Part shown: positions 5,495 through 12,970 of the stretch, one piece after another | Layout: each line of letters opens with the position of its first letter | Numbering within the stretch: the stretch's first letter is position 1 | Origin: an uncultured Marmoricola sp. | GTDB taxonomy: Bacteria > Actinomycetota > Actinomycetes > Propionibacteriales > Nocardioidaceae | Direction: 5' to 3' | DNA: 12,970 bases | NCBI GenBank assembly: GCA_937868455.1 | Contig: CALMMO010000077.1 | Coordinates: forward strand, 1 to 12,970 | Translations under genes and position numbers: made by a program | Notes under the pieces: generated by a model | Told to the model about the DNA's origin: nothing | Databases searched by the model: none | What the model saw: the letters and a program-made list of their open reading frames with translations, nothing else

Positions 5495-7602
5495 TTAGTG
5501 GCCTCCATCATTTGGCGTAGCTCCTTCTTCAACTCCGATATCTCATCACGAAGGCGTGCAGCCACCTCGAATTGAAGCTCCGCGGCAGCAGCCTTCATCT
5601 GCACGGTCAACTCTTGAATGAGCTCGGCGAGGTCAGAGCTGGGAATGCCAGCGGTGTCAGGCGCTATCTCGTGCACCAGTCGTGACAAGCCCGGCACAGG
5701 AGCCTTCTTGGAACGCGGATCAAGGTGCTGCCAGGTGGCCAACAACTCTTGAGTCGTCTCGTCCTCACGGGCCAGCATCTGGGTGATGTCGGCGATCTTT
5801 TTGCGCAACGGCTGCGGATCGATGCCGCGCTCGGTGTTATAGGCGACCTGCTTGGCCCTGCGTCGGTTGGTCTCGTCGATGGCCGATGCCATCGAGGGGG
5901 TCACTTTGTCGGCATACATGATCACTTGGCCCGACACGTTGCGAGCCGCGCGGCCAATTGTCTGGATCAGCGACTTGTCAGATCGCAAGAAGCCTTCTTT
6001 GTCGGCGTCAAGGATCGCGACCAGCGACACCTCGGGGAGGTCAAGGCCTTCACGCAGCAGGTTGATGCCCACGAGCACGTCGTACTCACCTAGCCGCAGG
6101 TCGCGTAGCAACTCGATGCGCTTGAGCGTGTCGACCTCGGAGTGCAGGTAGCGCGTGCGGATGCCTGCATCGAGTAGGTAGTCGGTCAGGTCTTCAGACA
6201 TCTTCTTGGTCAACGTCGTGACCAGAACCCGCTCGTTGCGCTCCACGCGTTGATTGATCTGGTCAATTAAGTCATCGATCTGCCCCTTGGTGGACTTCAC
6301 GATGACCTCGGGGTCAACCAGCCCTGTGGGGCGGATGATCTGCTCGACCACGTTGTCGACCCCGCCACCCTTGGCGAGTTCGTAGTTGCCGGGGGTGGCG
6401 CTCAGGTAGATGGTCTGGCCGATCCGGTCGAGAAACTCCTCCCACCGCAGCGGCCGGTTATCCATCGCACTGGGAAGTCTGAACCCATGGTCGACAAGAT
6501 TGCGCTTGCGCGACATGTCGCCTTCATACATCCCGCCGACTTGCGGCACAGCCACATGCGACTCATCGACCACCAAGACGAAGTCTTCGGGGAAGTAGTC
6601 AAGAAGGCAGTTGGGTGCGCTGCCGCGCTCACGACCGTCAATGTGCATCGAGTAGTTCTCGATGCCGCTGCACGACCCGACTTGGCGCATCATTTCGATG
6701 TCGTAGCTCGTGCGCATCTGCAGCCGCTGGGCCTCCAGCAATTTGCCCTGGCGCTGGAAGGTCTCAAGTTGTTCGGCCAACTCGGACTCGATGCCGGTGA
6801 TCGCCCGCTCCATGCGCTCTGGGCCTGCCACATAGTGAGTCGCCGGGAAGATGTAGAGCTCCTTGTCGTCGCTGATCACCTCACCTGTCACCGGGTGCAA
6901 GGTCATCAGCCGCTCAATCTCATCGCCGAAGAACTCAACCCGAATGGCGAGCTCTTCATAGACCGGGAACACCTCCAAGGTGTCGCCGCGCACTCTGAAA
7001 GTGCCTCGTGTGAAGCTCAAGTCGTTGCGGGTGTATTGGATCGTCACCAGCCTGCGAAGCACCTCATCGCGATCTAACTCGTCACCCACGCGAAGTCGCA
7101 GCATGCGGTCGACGTACTCCTGCGGGGTGCCCAGGCCATAGATGCAGCTGACCGTCGAGACCACAATCACGTCGCGTCTTGTGAGCAACGAGTTGGTGGC
7201 GCTGTGACGCAACCTCTCGACCTCCTCGTTGATCGAAGAGTCCTTTTCGATATAGGTGTCGGTCTGAGGCACATAGGCCTCAGGTTGGTAGTAGTCGTAA
7301 TAGGAGACGAAGTACTCCACTGCGTTGTTGGGGAAGAGTTGACGCAACTCGTTGGCGAACTGTGCTGCCAGTGTCTTGTTGGGTTGCAACACCAACATCG
7401 GCCGTTGAAGTTGCTCGGCCACCCACGCCACTGTGGCGGTCTTGCCTGTGCCAGTGGCACCTAGCAGCACTACGTCACTAACTCCGCCTTGAATGCGGCG
7501 TGTGATCTCAGCGATCGCAGCTGGCTGATCACCGGAGGCTTGGTAGTCAGAAATCACCTCAAAGGGAGCAACGCGGCGCTGCAGATCAGTCACGGGACGC
7601 AT
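5491..7602 (-). CDS. uvrB: Excinuclease ABC subunit B
   Basis: UvrB is the DNA-damage verification ATPase of nucleotide excision repair; it takes the lesion from UvrA2 and recruits UvrC. Using the ATG at 7602 the protein has 703 residues, normal for actinobacteria, and begins [16 protein letters not shown], the usual N-terminus. Walker A GATGTGKT is at 48-55. The damage-probing beta-hairpin [20 protein letters not shown] is at about 101-120. The DESH helicase motif, the IGRAARN motif and the C-terminal UVR motif ([21 protein letters not shown]) are all present. An ATG at 7683 would add 27 residues but overlaps the divergent gene and lacks conservation, so it was not chosen. A TAGGCT box 7 bases before 7602 may indicate a leaderless start. 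No LexA box (GAAC-N4-GTTC) was seen upstream. Confidence 0.97.
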   Translation of the reverse strand: MRPVTDLQRRVAPFEVISDYQASGDQPAAIAEITRRIQGGVSDVVLLGATGTGKTATVAWVAEQLQRPMLVLQPNKTLAAQFANELRQLFPNNAVEYFVSYYDYYQPEAYVPQTDTYIEKDSSINEEVERLRHSATNSLLTRRDVIVVSTVSCIYGLGTPQEYVDRMLRLRVGDELDRDEVLRRLVTIQYTRNDLSFTRGTFRVRGDTLEVFPVYEELAIRVEFFGDEIERLMTLHPVTGEVISDDKELYIFPATHYVAGPERMERAITGIESELAEQLETFQRQGKLLEAQRLQMRTSYDIEMMRQVGSCSGIENYSMHIDGRERGSAPNCLLDYFPEDFVLVVDESHVAVPQVGGMYEGDMSRKRNLVDHGFRLPSAMDNRPLRWEEFLDRIGQTIYLSATPGNYELAKGGGVDNVVEQIIRPTGLVDPEVIVKSTKGQIDDLIDQINQRVERNERVLVTTLTKKMSEDLTDYLLDAGIRTRYLHSEVDTLKRIELLRDLRLGEYDVLVGINLLREGLDLPEVSLVAILDADKEGFLRSDKSLIQTIGRAARNVSGQVIMYADKVTPSMASAIDETNRRRAKQVAYNTERGIDPQPLRKKIADITQMLAREDETTQELLATWQHLDPRSKKAPVPGLSRLVHEIAPDTAGIPSSDLAELIQELTVQMKAAAAELQFEVAARLRDEISELKKELRQMMEATK

Positions 7603-7659
7603 GAGCCTGAGCCTAGAGGGCTGCACCGACACTTCTGTGAGGTCACTTGCTTTGGCCTG

Positions 7660-7665
7660 TAACTT
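7660..7665 (+). promoter_or_regulatory. Candidate -10 box for a leaderless SIMPL-gene transcript
   Basis: TAACTT, preceded by TG-type context (TGTAACTT), ends 6 bases before the ATG at 7672. Transcription would then start at or next to the A of the start codon. No Shine-Dalgarno sequence is present (the bases before ATG are pyrimidine-rich), in keeping with leaderless translation. No clear -35 box is visible. Confidence 0.4.
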
Positions 7666-7671
7666 TCCCCC

Positions 7672-8298
7672 ATGAGCCATCACGTAGAACTTTCGGGCAC
7701 GGGCGTGGTCCAGACCGCCCCCGACATCGCCACCATGCGACTTGGAGTCTCCTACCCAGCTAAGACTGTGGGTGATGCCCTCGAGGGCTGCGCCGAACTA
7801 AGCACCAAGGTGCTAGCCGCTCTTAAGGCACTCGATATCGCAGCACGAGATATTCGTACGACGTCGCTCTCAGTTGATCCCGTGTGGGGCGAAAACAGCG
7901 AAATCACCGGGCACACCGCCAACCAATATCTCAACGTGCGCCTGCGCGAAGTCACGAAGATCGGGGACGCCATTAGCGCGGCCTCTGCCGCAGCGGGCAA
8001 CGCGTTGCGGATGGACTCCTTAACGTGGTCGATCTCTAATCCCGAACCATTGGTTGCCCAGGCCCGAGATCTGGCCTATGCCGATGCCCTCGATAAGGCA
8101 CAGCAGTTGGCCAAGCTGAGCGGGCGCAAACTGGGTCGGGTTCTGCGTGCCAGCGAAAGCAGCGGTGGCGGCAACTTCGGCTACGGCGGTGGCCAGATGA
8201 TGAAGGTCGGACGCGGGATGGTTGCTGACATGCCCGCTGAGGGCGGCGAACAGGAATTGGCGGTGTCGGTTCAAGTTCGCTGGGAACTGATCGACTGA
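7672..8298 (+). CDS. SIMPL-domain (DUF541) protein
   Basis: 208 residues with the SIMPL/DUF541 fold pattern. It opens with [23 protein letters not shown], then has the helix with [27 protein letters not shown] and [18 protein letters not shown] second helix [25 protein letters not shown] comes next, and it closes on [13 protein letters not shown]26-like members assemble into channel-like rings and are usually secreted or lipid-anchored; general function is unclear. No signal peptide or lipobox is seen here, so this copy would stay in the cytoplasm unless an upstream start was missed. A Gly-rich insert (about 164-174) precedes the last strand. It is divergent from uvrB, and the PLD-like gene follows after 22 bases, probably in the same transcript. 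Confidence 0.85.
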   Translation: MSHHVELSGTGVVQTAPDIATMRLGVSYPAKTVGDALEGCAELSTKVLAALKALDIAARDIRTTSLSVDPVWGENSEITGHTANQYLNVRLREVTKIGDAISAASAAAGNALRMDSLTWSISNPEPLVAQARDLAYADALDKAQQLAKLSGRKLGRVLRASESSGGGNFGYGGGQMMKVGRGMVADMPAEGGEQELAVSVQVRWELID

Positions 8299-8320
8299 CT
8301 TCCTTCCCAGGCCTGATTGA

Positions 8321-9601
8321 ATGGCCCGCGTGCCCCACGCTCCGCTGATCAACACCTCGCATCCGATCGTGCGGGCGTTGCGCAAGATCTTCTTCGGGCT
8401 CTTTGGTGCCCAACTTGGCTTAGCCGTGGGACTCACGTTGGTCGATTCCTACCGCCGTCGCGGAAAGCGCCCGCAGCCCTTCCCGATCACCCCACCGCAA
8501 GACGTGCCCATGGGACCAGGTTCGGTGCGCACCTACACGTTCGGCAGCGATCTCTATGCCGACATGATCGCGGCCATTGATCAGGCTCAGAAGCGAGTGC
8601 TTTTGGAGACCTACATCTGGAAAGGTGACGACGTCGGCGAACGCTTCAAGGCTGCCCTCACCAGGGCCAGCGCGCGAGGCGTCGAGGTTTATGTCATTTA
8701 CGACAGCTTCGCCAACTTGGTGGTCTCCCCTCGGTTCAAACACTTCTCACCACGGCTGCGGGTTATGGCCTATCCCATCTACAACGCCGGTTGGCGCTTT
8801 TGGGACCTACGCCGCTACGGACGAGACCACCGCAAGATCTTGGTGGTCGACGATCAAGTGGCATTCGTTGGCGGCTACAACATCGGCGCCCCCTTCGCGA
8901 CCGAGTGGCGTGACACGCACTGTCGGATCACCGGCCCTGGCGTGTGGGATCTAGCCAGAGCCTTCGCAGACTTCTGGAACACCCAACGCCACGTGCACAG
9001 CCGCTGGCGTGCCTCGCACCCACCGCTCCTGCTCGATGCGTCACCTGATTGGGAACCTCACATCCGGGTGCATCGCAATCTGCCCAAACAGTGGACCTTC
9101 CCCATCCGCTCGATGTACTTAGAGGCCATCGACCGGGCCCATCGCAACGTGTGGCTCACCCACGCCTACTTCATGCCTGACGAGAACTTCGTGCATGCCC
9201 TGACTGAAGCGGCCCGTCGAGGCGTCGACGTACGCCTACTGCTGCCGCGCACCTCCAACCACGTGGTTGCAGACTGGCTTTCGCGCGGCTACTTCTCCCA
9301 ACTTTTGGGCTCAGGCGTGCGGATCTTCCGGTTCACCGGGGCCATGGTGCACGCCAAGACGGCCACGATCGATGGCAGGTGGTCAACCATTGGTACGGCG
9401 AACATCGACCGCCTCTCGATGACCGGCAACTACGAGATCAACGTCGAATTCATCGACCCTCTGATGGCGGGCACCATGGAGGAGATCTTCACCAACGACC
9501 TAACGAACGCCGTCGAGCTCTCCGCCGAGCAGTGGGCGGCTCGTGGGTTCCAGAGCCGCTTCACCGAGGCTGTGCTCGGGCCACTGCGACCCTTGCTGTA
9601 G
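8321..9601 (+). CDS. Phospholipase D-family protein, cardiolipin synthase-like
   Basis: 426 residues with both HKD motifs of the phospholipase D superfamily: His170-x-Lys172-x4-Asp177 followed by GGYNIG, and His344-x-Lys346-x4-Asp351 followed by GTANID. Both are complete, so an active enzyme that forms a phospho-histidine intermediate is expected. One hydrophobic segment near residues 23-40, followed by the basic run RRRGKR, suggests an N-terminal membrane anchor with a cytoplasmic catalytic domain. The best-known role for this architecture is cardiolipin (or other phospholipid) synthesis by transphosphatidylation. Bacterial cardiolipin synthases often have two N-terminal helices, so the single one leaves room for another PLD activity. 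The start ATG has only a weak AGG upstream. Confidence 0.88.
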   Translation: MARVPHAPLINTSHPIVRALRKIFFGLFGAQLGLAVGLTLVDSYRRRGKRPQPFPITPPQDVPMGPGSVRTYTFGSDLYADMIAAIDQAQKRVLLETYIWKGDDVGERFKAALTRASARGVEVYVIYDSFANLVVSPRFKHFSPRLRVMAYPIYNAGWRFWDLRRYGRDHRKILVVDDQVAFVGGYNIGAPFATEWRDTHCRITGPGVWDLARAFADFWNTQRHVHSRWRASHPPLLLDASPDWEPHIRVHRNLPKQWTFPIRSMYLEAIDRAHRNVWLTHAYFMPDENFVHALTEAARRGVDVRLLLPRTSNHVVADWLSRGYFSQLLGSGVRIFRFTGAMVHAKTATIDGRWSTIGTANIDRLSMTGNYEINVEFIDPLMAGTMEEIFTNDLTNAVELSAEQWAARGFQSRFTEAVLGPLRPLL

Positions 9602-9628
9602 GCGCTAGCTGCAACTGCTAACTAGCGC
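9602..9628. terminator. Perfect inverted repeat between convergent genes, likely bidirectional terminator
   Basis: GCGCTAG (9602-9608) and CTAGCGC (9622-9628) are exact reverse complements with a 13-base loop. The first arm lies right after the PLD-like stop; the stop codon of the minus-strand TetR gene is in the loop and the second arm is in its last codons. There is no T-tract. Its place between converging genes makes a two-way terminator the simplest reading. Confidence 0.45.
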
Positions 9629-10214
9629 AGCAACTCGCACTTGGCGCGCAACTGACCGCCCGGCAGATGAAGTGGATGGTGGTCTGCGTGACCGTGGCGG
9701 GATCGCCGCCGTTGTCGAGAAGTTTGACTGCACCTTGCACCGCTCCCATAGCTAGAGCAGTCGTCTGATCAACGTCCTCGACTTCGTAGTCGCGCATGAT
9801 GTCGCGTAACGGTGCCGAGAGGCGCTCATGCATGTGCGCGAGCCCCACGCGACAGTGCTCAGGGAGGTCTGGAAGGTTGCCAGAGGCGGCATGGTTGCGA
9901 TCTGCGGAGGCCAAGCTGACCCGAACGTAGGCGGCGAGCCTCTCCCCCGGGTCATCACCTGCAGAGTCGACGGCTTCAACGACTTCGGCGGTGTAACGAG
10001 AGAAGAGCTCTTCGACCGCCGCTCCAATCAAGGCGCCAGAGGTGGCGAAGTACTGATAGACGCTGCTGCGGGCTAATCCGGTGCGTTTGGCCACTGCGGC
10101 AGGAGTCACCCCTTGGGGACCTTCATCGAGGTAAAGCTGCACCGCGTTGTCGATCACAGCGCGATGCCTCATCTCTCGATGTTCGGCCACTGTGGCGGCC
10201 TCAATGCGTGGCAT
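9618..10214 (-). CDS. TetR/AcrR-family transcriptional regulator
   Basis: 198 residues, typical for TetR regulators. The N-terminal helix-turn-helix spans about residues 18-60, with VTPAAVAKRTGLARSSVYQYF as the classical recognition region. The C-terminal ligand domain is not informative about the inducer. The gene is divergent from an MFS drug exporter with 81 bases between starts, the usual arrangement for a local repressor of an efflux pump that is relieved by the pump's substrate. The tail is odd: Cys184, 189, 195 and 196 fall in the last 15 residues, where the coding DNA contains short AGTTGC repeats and part of the terminator hairpin. The ATG at 10214 lacks a clear Shine-Dalgarno sequence; Met15 is an alternative start. 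Confidence 0.9.
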   Translation of the reverse strand: MPRIEAATVAEHREMRHRAVIDNAVQLYLDEGPQGVTPAAVAKRTGLARSSVYQYFATSGALIGAAVEELFSRYTAEVVEAVDSAGDDPGERLAAYVRVSLASADRNHAASGNLPDLPEHCRVGLAHMHERLSAPLRDIMRDYEVEDVDQTTALAMGAVQGAVKLLDNGGDPATVTQTTIHFICRAVSCAPSASCCAS

Positions 10215-10260
10215 GAGTTGAATCTTGCCACTGCTTAGATCAAATCAGCACACATTCCGT

Positions 10261-10289
10261 TTGCGACTTTATCGACAAGCTGTCAGTAT
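10261..10289 (+). promoter_or_regulatory. Candidate leaderless promoter of the MFS exporter gene
   Basis: TTGCGA (10261-10266) and CAGTAT (10284-10289) are 17 bases apart. The second box ends 6 bases before the ATG at 10296, so the transcript would begin at the start codon. No Shine-Dalgarno sequence precedes the ATG, in agreement with leaderless translation. The matches to consensus are only partial. Confidence 0.4.
10274..10284. promoter_or_regulatory. Candidate operator for the divergent TetR regulator
   Basis: GACAAGCTGTC contains the exact inverted arms GACA and TGTC around a 3-base centre. It lies between the proposed -35 and -10 boxes of the exporter gene and 2 bases from a possible -10 (TAAAGT, 10271-10266) for the regulator gene on the minus strand. 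Bound repressor would therefore block both. The arms are short and do not extend, so this is only a candidate. Confidence 0.35.
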
Positions 10290-10295
10290 CTTGCT

Positions 10296-11858
10296 ATGCC
10301 GCAAGATGTGACACTCACGCCCCGACGCAAATGGACCGCAATGGCCGCCATCGCGCTTGGCGTCTCGCTCGTCATTATGGACGCCACCATCGTCAACGTG
10401 GCCCTGCCGGTCGTCATCGACGACCTATCGCTCAACGCTACCCAAGCTCAGTGGATGAACGCGGTCTACGCCTTGGTTTTTGCTGCCTTGATGCTCACCT
10501 TTGGACGCCTCGCGGACCTCTATGGCCGCAAACTCCTGTTCCTCCTCGGTATGGGGCTATTCGGAATTGGCTCCCTGGTGGCCGGATCCGCAACTGGTCC
10601 GGCCATGCTCATCGGGGCGCGTCTGGTGCAAGGCATTGGCGCAGCTGCAATCTTGCCTTCGACACTCTCCACGCTCAACGCGCTCTTCTTCGGACGCGAG
10701 CGCGGCATTGCCTTTGCGATCTACGGCTCAACAATCGGCGGCATGGCCGCTGTCGGCCCACTGGTTGGTGGCTGGCTCGCCACAGATGTCTCGTGGCGAT
10801 GGGCCTTCTGGCTTAACCTTCCCTTCCTCGTCCTGGCCGTCATCTTGACGCTCACAGCCATGCCCGAAACTCGCGACACCACTATCCAGCGCGGACTCGA
10901 CCTCGTCGGCACAGCTCTGGCATCAGCCGGACTTGCTGGAATCGTCTTCGGCCTCATCGAGGCAAGTGAGTACGGCTGGTGGAAGCAAGACTCCGGGAGC
11001 ATTTCGCCTGTGCCGATCGCCCTAGTGGGCGGCACCTTGCTTGTCGGTGTTTTCGTGTGGTGGGAGCGACGTCGCGAGCAGCGCAATCAAGTCGTGCTGA
11101 CCCATCTAGGTCTCTTTGGCATTCGGAGTTTCCGCTACGGCGCGATCGCGGCGCTGATTGTGGCGCTGGGCGAGTTCGGAATGTTATTCGCGCTCCCGTT
11201 GGTGCTCCAAGGAGCGATGAGCTACTCGGCTTTGGGCACTGGATGGCTGATCTTGTCCCTTGCCGCGGGGACGTTCGTGATGAGCGGGGCGGTCCCTCAA
11301 ATCACCAACAAGATCGGACAGACCGCGGTTGTTCGCATTGGACTCGGGCTTGAGGCTGTGGCCATTCTCGGGCTGGCCGCCGTACTGCCCGGCAAGCCGT
11401 GGCAACTTGCTCTCCTGCTGTTTGTGTACGGCGCTGGCGTTGGCATGGCAACCGCCCAACTCACCTCAGTCATCTTGAGTCAGGTGCCCGTCGCGCGATC
11501 TGGTGAGGCTTCAGGGCTTCAAACCACAGTGCGTCAGTTGGGATCGGCCCTCGGAGTCGCACTTCTTGGTGGACTGCTCATCACGTCGTTGACGACAGGC
11601 ACTGAAGACGGGCTCGCCAAGACCGGCATGCCAGCGAGCGTCCAATCGCGCATCGTTGACGTGGTGCATGGGTCGGTAGGAGCAGCCATCCCATCGCTGG
11701 AGAAGTCACCTCAAACCGCACCAGCAGCCAAAGTAGCCAGCGATGCTTTGATCAGTGCGGCCAGGGCCACGACGGGGGTCGCTGGTGGAGTGCTCATGCT
11801 CGGCTTGCTGGCCACATTCATGATCCCGAAGGTGCCCGAACCTGCCGAGGCAACCTAG
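10296..11858 (+). CDS. MFS drug exporter, DHA2 (14-helix, EmrB/QacA) family
   Basis: 520 residues, matching 14-transmembrane-segment drug:H+ antiporters. Motif D1 MDATIVNVALP is at 28-38, motif A GRLADLYGRK at 70-79 between helices 2 and 3, and RLVQGIGAAAILPS, containing motif B, at 109-122. A long loop rich in small and polar residues lies between the last two helices, as is common in this family. Proton-driven export of hydrophobic drugs or other toxic compounds across the cytoplasmic membrane is expected, but substrate cannot be predicted. It is divergent from a TetR gene, the likely repressor. The start at 10296 has no ribosome binding site and may be leaderless. Confidence 0.94.
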   Translation: MPQDVTLTPRRKWTAMAAIALGVSLVIMDATIVNVALPVVIDDLSLNATQAQWMNAVYALVFAALMLTFGRLADLYGRKLLFLLGMGLFGIGSLVAGSATGPAMLIGARLVQGIGAAAILPSTLSTLNALFFGRERGIAFAIYGSTIGGMAAVGPLVGGWLATDVSWRWAFWLNLPFLVLAVILTLTAMPETRDTTIQRGLDLVGTALASAGLAGIVFGLIEASEYGWWKQDSGSISPVPIALVGGTLLVGVFVWWERRREQRNQVVLTHLGLFGIRSFRYGAIAALIVALGEFGMLFALPLVLQGAMSYSALGTGWLILSLAAGTFVMSGAVPQITNKIGQTAVVRIGLGLEAVAILGLAAVLPGKPWQLALLLFVYGAGVGMATAQLTSVILSQVPVARSGEASGLQTTVRQLGSALGVALLGGLLITSLTTGTEDGLAKTGMPASVQSRIVDVVHGSVGAAIPSLEKSPQTAPAAKVASDALISAARATTGVAGGVLMLGLLATFMIPKVPEPAEAT

Positions 11859-11862
11859 GGGT

Positions 11863-11892
11863 TTGCCAAGGACTCCCCCGGACCTCAATACT
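11863..11892 (+). promoter_or_regulatory. Weak candidate promoter for gabT
   Basis: TTGCCA (11863-11868) and AATACT (11887-11892) are 18 bases apart and agree with the -35 and -10 consensus at four positions each. Transcription would start near 11899, giving a leader of about 50 bases that contains the inverted repeats at 11898-11927. The two genes could also be co-transcribed, since they are on the same strand. Confidence 0.3.
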
Positions 11893-11897
11893 TCGAA

Positions 11898-11927
11898 GTG
11901 GACCCCATTTGGGTCTCACAAGTGTGA
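11898..11927 (+). repeat. Overlapping inverted repeats in the gabT leader
   Basis: GTGGACCC, loop CATTT, then GGGTC-T-CAC form a stem of eight pairs with one bulged T (11898-11919). This overlaps a second exact repeat TCACA-AG-TGTGA (11916-11927). The first could be a weak terminator for the MFS gene or a leader hairpin. The second has the size of an operator for a GntR or TetR regulator. Just before them is the palindrome ACTTCGAAGT (11890-11899). Function is not established. Confidence 0.4.
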
Positions 11928-11948
11928 ATTCCGTAGGAGGAACCCGCG

Positions 11949-12970
11949 ATGGCAGACGCAAACGTCGTTCTCGGTGGCCCAACGCTCCCGCAGGAGCGTC
12001 GCCTCGTCACCGAACTCCCTGGCCCCGAGTCGCTGAAGGCGCTCGAACGTAAACGCAAGTACGTCTCAGCGGGCATCTCCGACGGATTCCCGGTGTCGAT
12101 TGTGGCTGCCGGTGGCGGCGTGCTGCTCGATGCCGATGGCAACAGCCTCATTGACATGGGCTCGGGCATCGCAGTCACAACTGTCGGCAACGCCGCCCCC
12201 GAGGTGGTCTCGCGCATCGTCGATCAGGCGCAGCGATTCACGCACACCTGCGCGATGGTCACGCCGTACGACATCTATGTCGAGGTCTGCAAGGAACTCG
12301 ACGAACTCACCCCCGGTGACCACGAGAAGCGTTCCGCGCTGTTCAACTCCGGTGCCGAAGCCGTTGAAAATGCCGTCAAGATCTCGCGCCACTTCACTGG
12401 CCGCAACGCGATCGGCGTCTTTGACCACGCCTACCACGGCCGCACGAACCTCACCATGGCGATGACCGCTAAGAACATGCCCTACAAGCACAAGTTCGGG
12501 CCCTTCGCCAACGAGGTCTACCGCGCTCCGTTGTCATACCCCTTCCGCGACCCGGCTGGCATGACGGGCGAGCAAGCAGCCCTGCGCGCCATCGACATGT
12601 GGGACAAGCAAATCGGCGCCGACAACCTCTCGTGCGTGGTGCTGGAGCCCATCCCAGGTGAGGGCGGCTTCATTGTCCCCGCCGACGGGTTCATGCACAC
12701 GCTGCAGGAGTGGACCAACGAACACGGCATCATCTTCGTGGCCGATGAAGTGCAATCTGGCTTCTGCCGCACCGGTGACTGGTTCGCTTCCAACCACGCC
12801 GACTTCGTGCCCGACTTGATCACCACCGCCAAGGGCATCGCCGGTGGCATGCCACTGGCTGCAGTCACCGGCCGCGCCGACATCATGGACTCCATCCACC
12901 CAGGTGGCCTCGGAGGCACCTACGGCGGCAACCCCGTCGCGTGCGCGGCAGCCCTCGGCTCGATGGAGGC
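11949..12970 (+). CDS. gabT: 4-aminobutyrate aminotransferase (partial; runs off the window)
   Basis: The ATG at 11949 has AGGAGG 8 bases upstream, and the frame stays open to the end of the window (340 residues seen; full-length proteins are about 440-450). It is a class III, PLP-dependent aminotransferase. Recognisable parts are GSGIAVTTVGN near residue 71, LFNSGAEAVENAVKISR (the phosphate-binding SGAEA), DHAYHGRTN, VLEPIPGEGGF, VADEVQSGF with the Asp that contacts the pyridine nitrogen, and TTAKGIAGGMP with the Schiff-base Lys295. The segment order and wording match mycobacterial GabT closely. It transfers the amino group of GABA to 2-oxoglutarate, giving succinic semialdehyde and glutamate. 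A succinate-semialdehyde dehydrogenase gene might follow outside the window. Confidence 0.93.
   Translation, partial: MADANVVLGGPTLPQERRLVTELPGPESLKALERKRKYVSAGISDGFPVSIVAAGGGVLLDADGNSLIDMGSGIAVTTVGNAAPEVVSRIVDQAQRFTHTCAMVTPYDIYVEVCKELDELTPGDHEKRSALFNSGAEAVENAVKISRHFTGRNAIGVFDHAYHGRTNLTMAMTAKNMPYKHKFGPFANEVYRAPLSYPFRDPAGMTGEQAALRAIDMWDKQIGADNLSCVVLEPIPGEGGFIVPADGFMHTLQEWTNEHGIIFVADEVQSGFCRTGDWFASNHADFVPDLITTAKGIAGGMPLAAVTGRADIMDSIHPGGLGGTYGGNPVACAAALGSME

Noticed and set aside
6487..7077. + strand open frame of 196 codons opposite uvrB
   Set aside because: Shadow of a highly conserved gene; no start signal or domain.
7603..7671. SOS (LexA) box expected upstream of uvrB
   Set aside because: I looked for GAAC-N4-GTTC on both strands and did not find it in this gap.
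7603..7683. Longer UvrB reading with 27 extra N-terminal residues from an ATG at 7683
   Set aside because: It would overlap the divergent SIMPL gene, the extra residues do not resemble UvrB, and family members begin at the MRPVTDL-type start (7602).
1..12970. tRNA, rRNA, CRISPR array, transposase or prophage remains
   Set aside because: None seen; the window is filled with ordinary chromosomal genes and short gaps.

Overview
The window looks like chromosome from a moderately high-GC actinomycete. It has GTG and TTG starts, 4-bp start/stop overlaps, genes without a Shine-Dalgarno sequence, and actinobacterial versions of UvrB and GabT. I cannot name the genus. There is no phage, insertion sequence, CRISPR array or RNA gene that I can support. 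Genes are tightly packed, and no gene-free stretch reaches 300 bases.

Layout. (1) Positions 1-150 hold the end of a TetR-type regulator on the + strand whose C-terminus closely resembles KstR, the repressor of sterol-catabolism genes. (2) A minus-strand operon (3462 down to 160) converges on it: a thioredoxin-reductase-like ferredoxin-NADP reductase, a PPOX-fold flavin protein, a one-cluster ferredoxin, an Hsd4A-like dehydrogenase and a second short-chain dehydrogenase. In front of the operon, at 3506-3519, lies a perfect 14-bp match to the KstR operator TnnAACnnGTTnnA. Regulator, operator and gene content therefore point together to a steroid or lipid oxidation operon. The oxygenase that the reductase and ferredoxin would feed is not in the window. 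(3) A TerC-family membrane protein (4572-3550) has a structured leader with the hallmarks of the yybP-ykoY manganese riboswitch. A visible alternative helix can cover its ribosome binding site. (4) A uvrB-led operon (7602 down to 4770) follows, with a small double-DivIVA-motif protein and an MmcQ/YjbR-like protein, each overlapping its neighbour by 4 bp. (5) Divergent from uvrB are a SIMPL-domain protein and a phospholipase D/cardiolipin-synthase-like protein (7672-9601). (6) A TetR regulator and a 14-helix MFS drug exporter are divergently arranged around a short shared control region (9618-11858). (7) A class III aminotransferase, gabT (4-aminobutyrate aminotransferase), runs off the end of the window.

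The two most interesting signals are the KstR-type operator with its nearby KstR-like gene, and the manganese riboswitch-like leader with overlapping alternative helices in front of the TerC gene.
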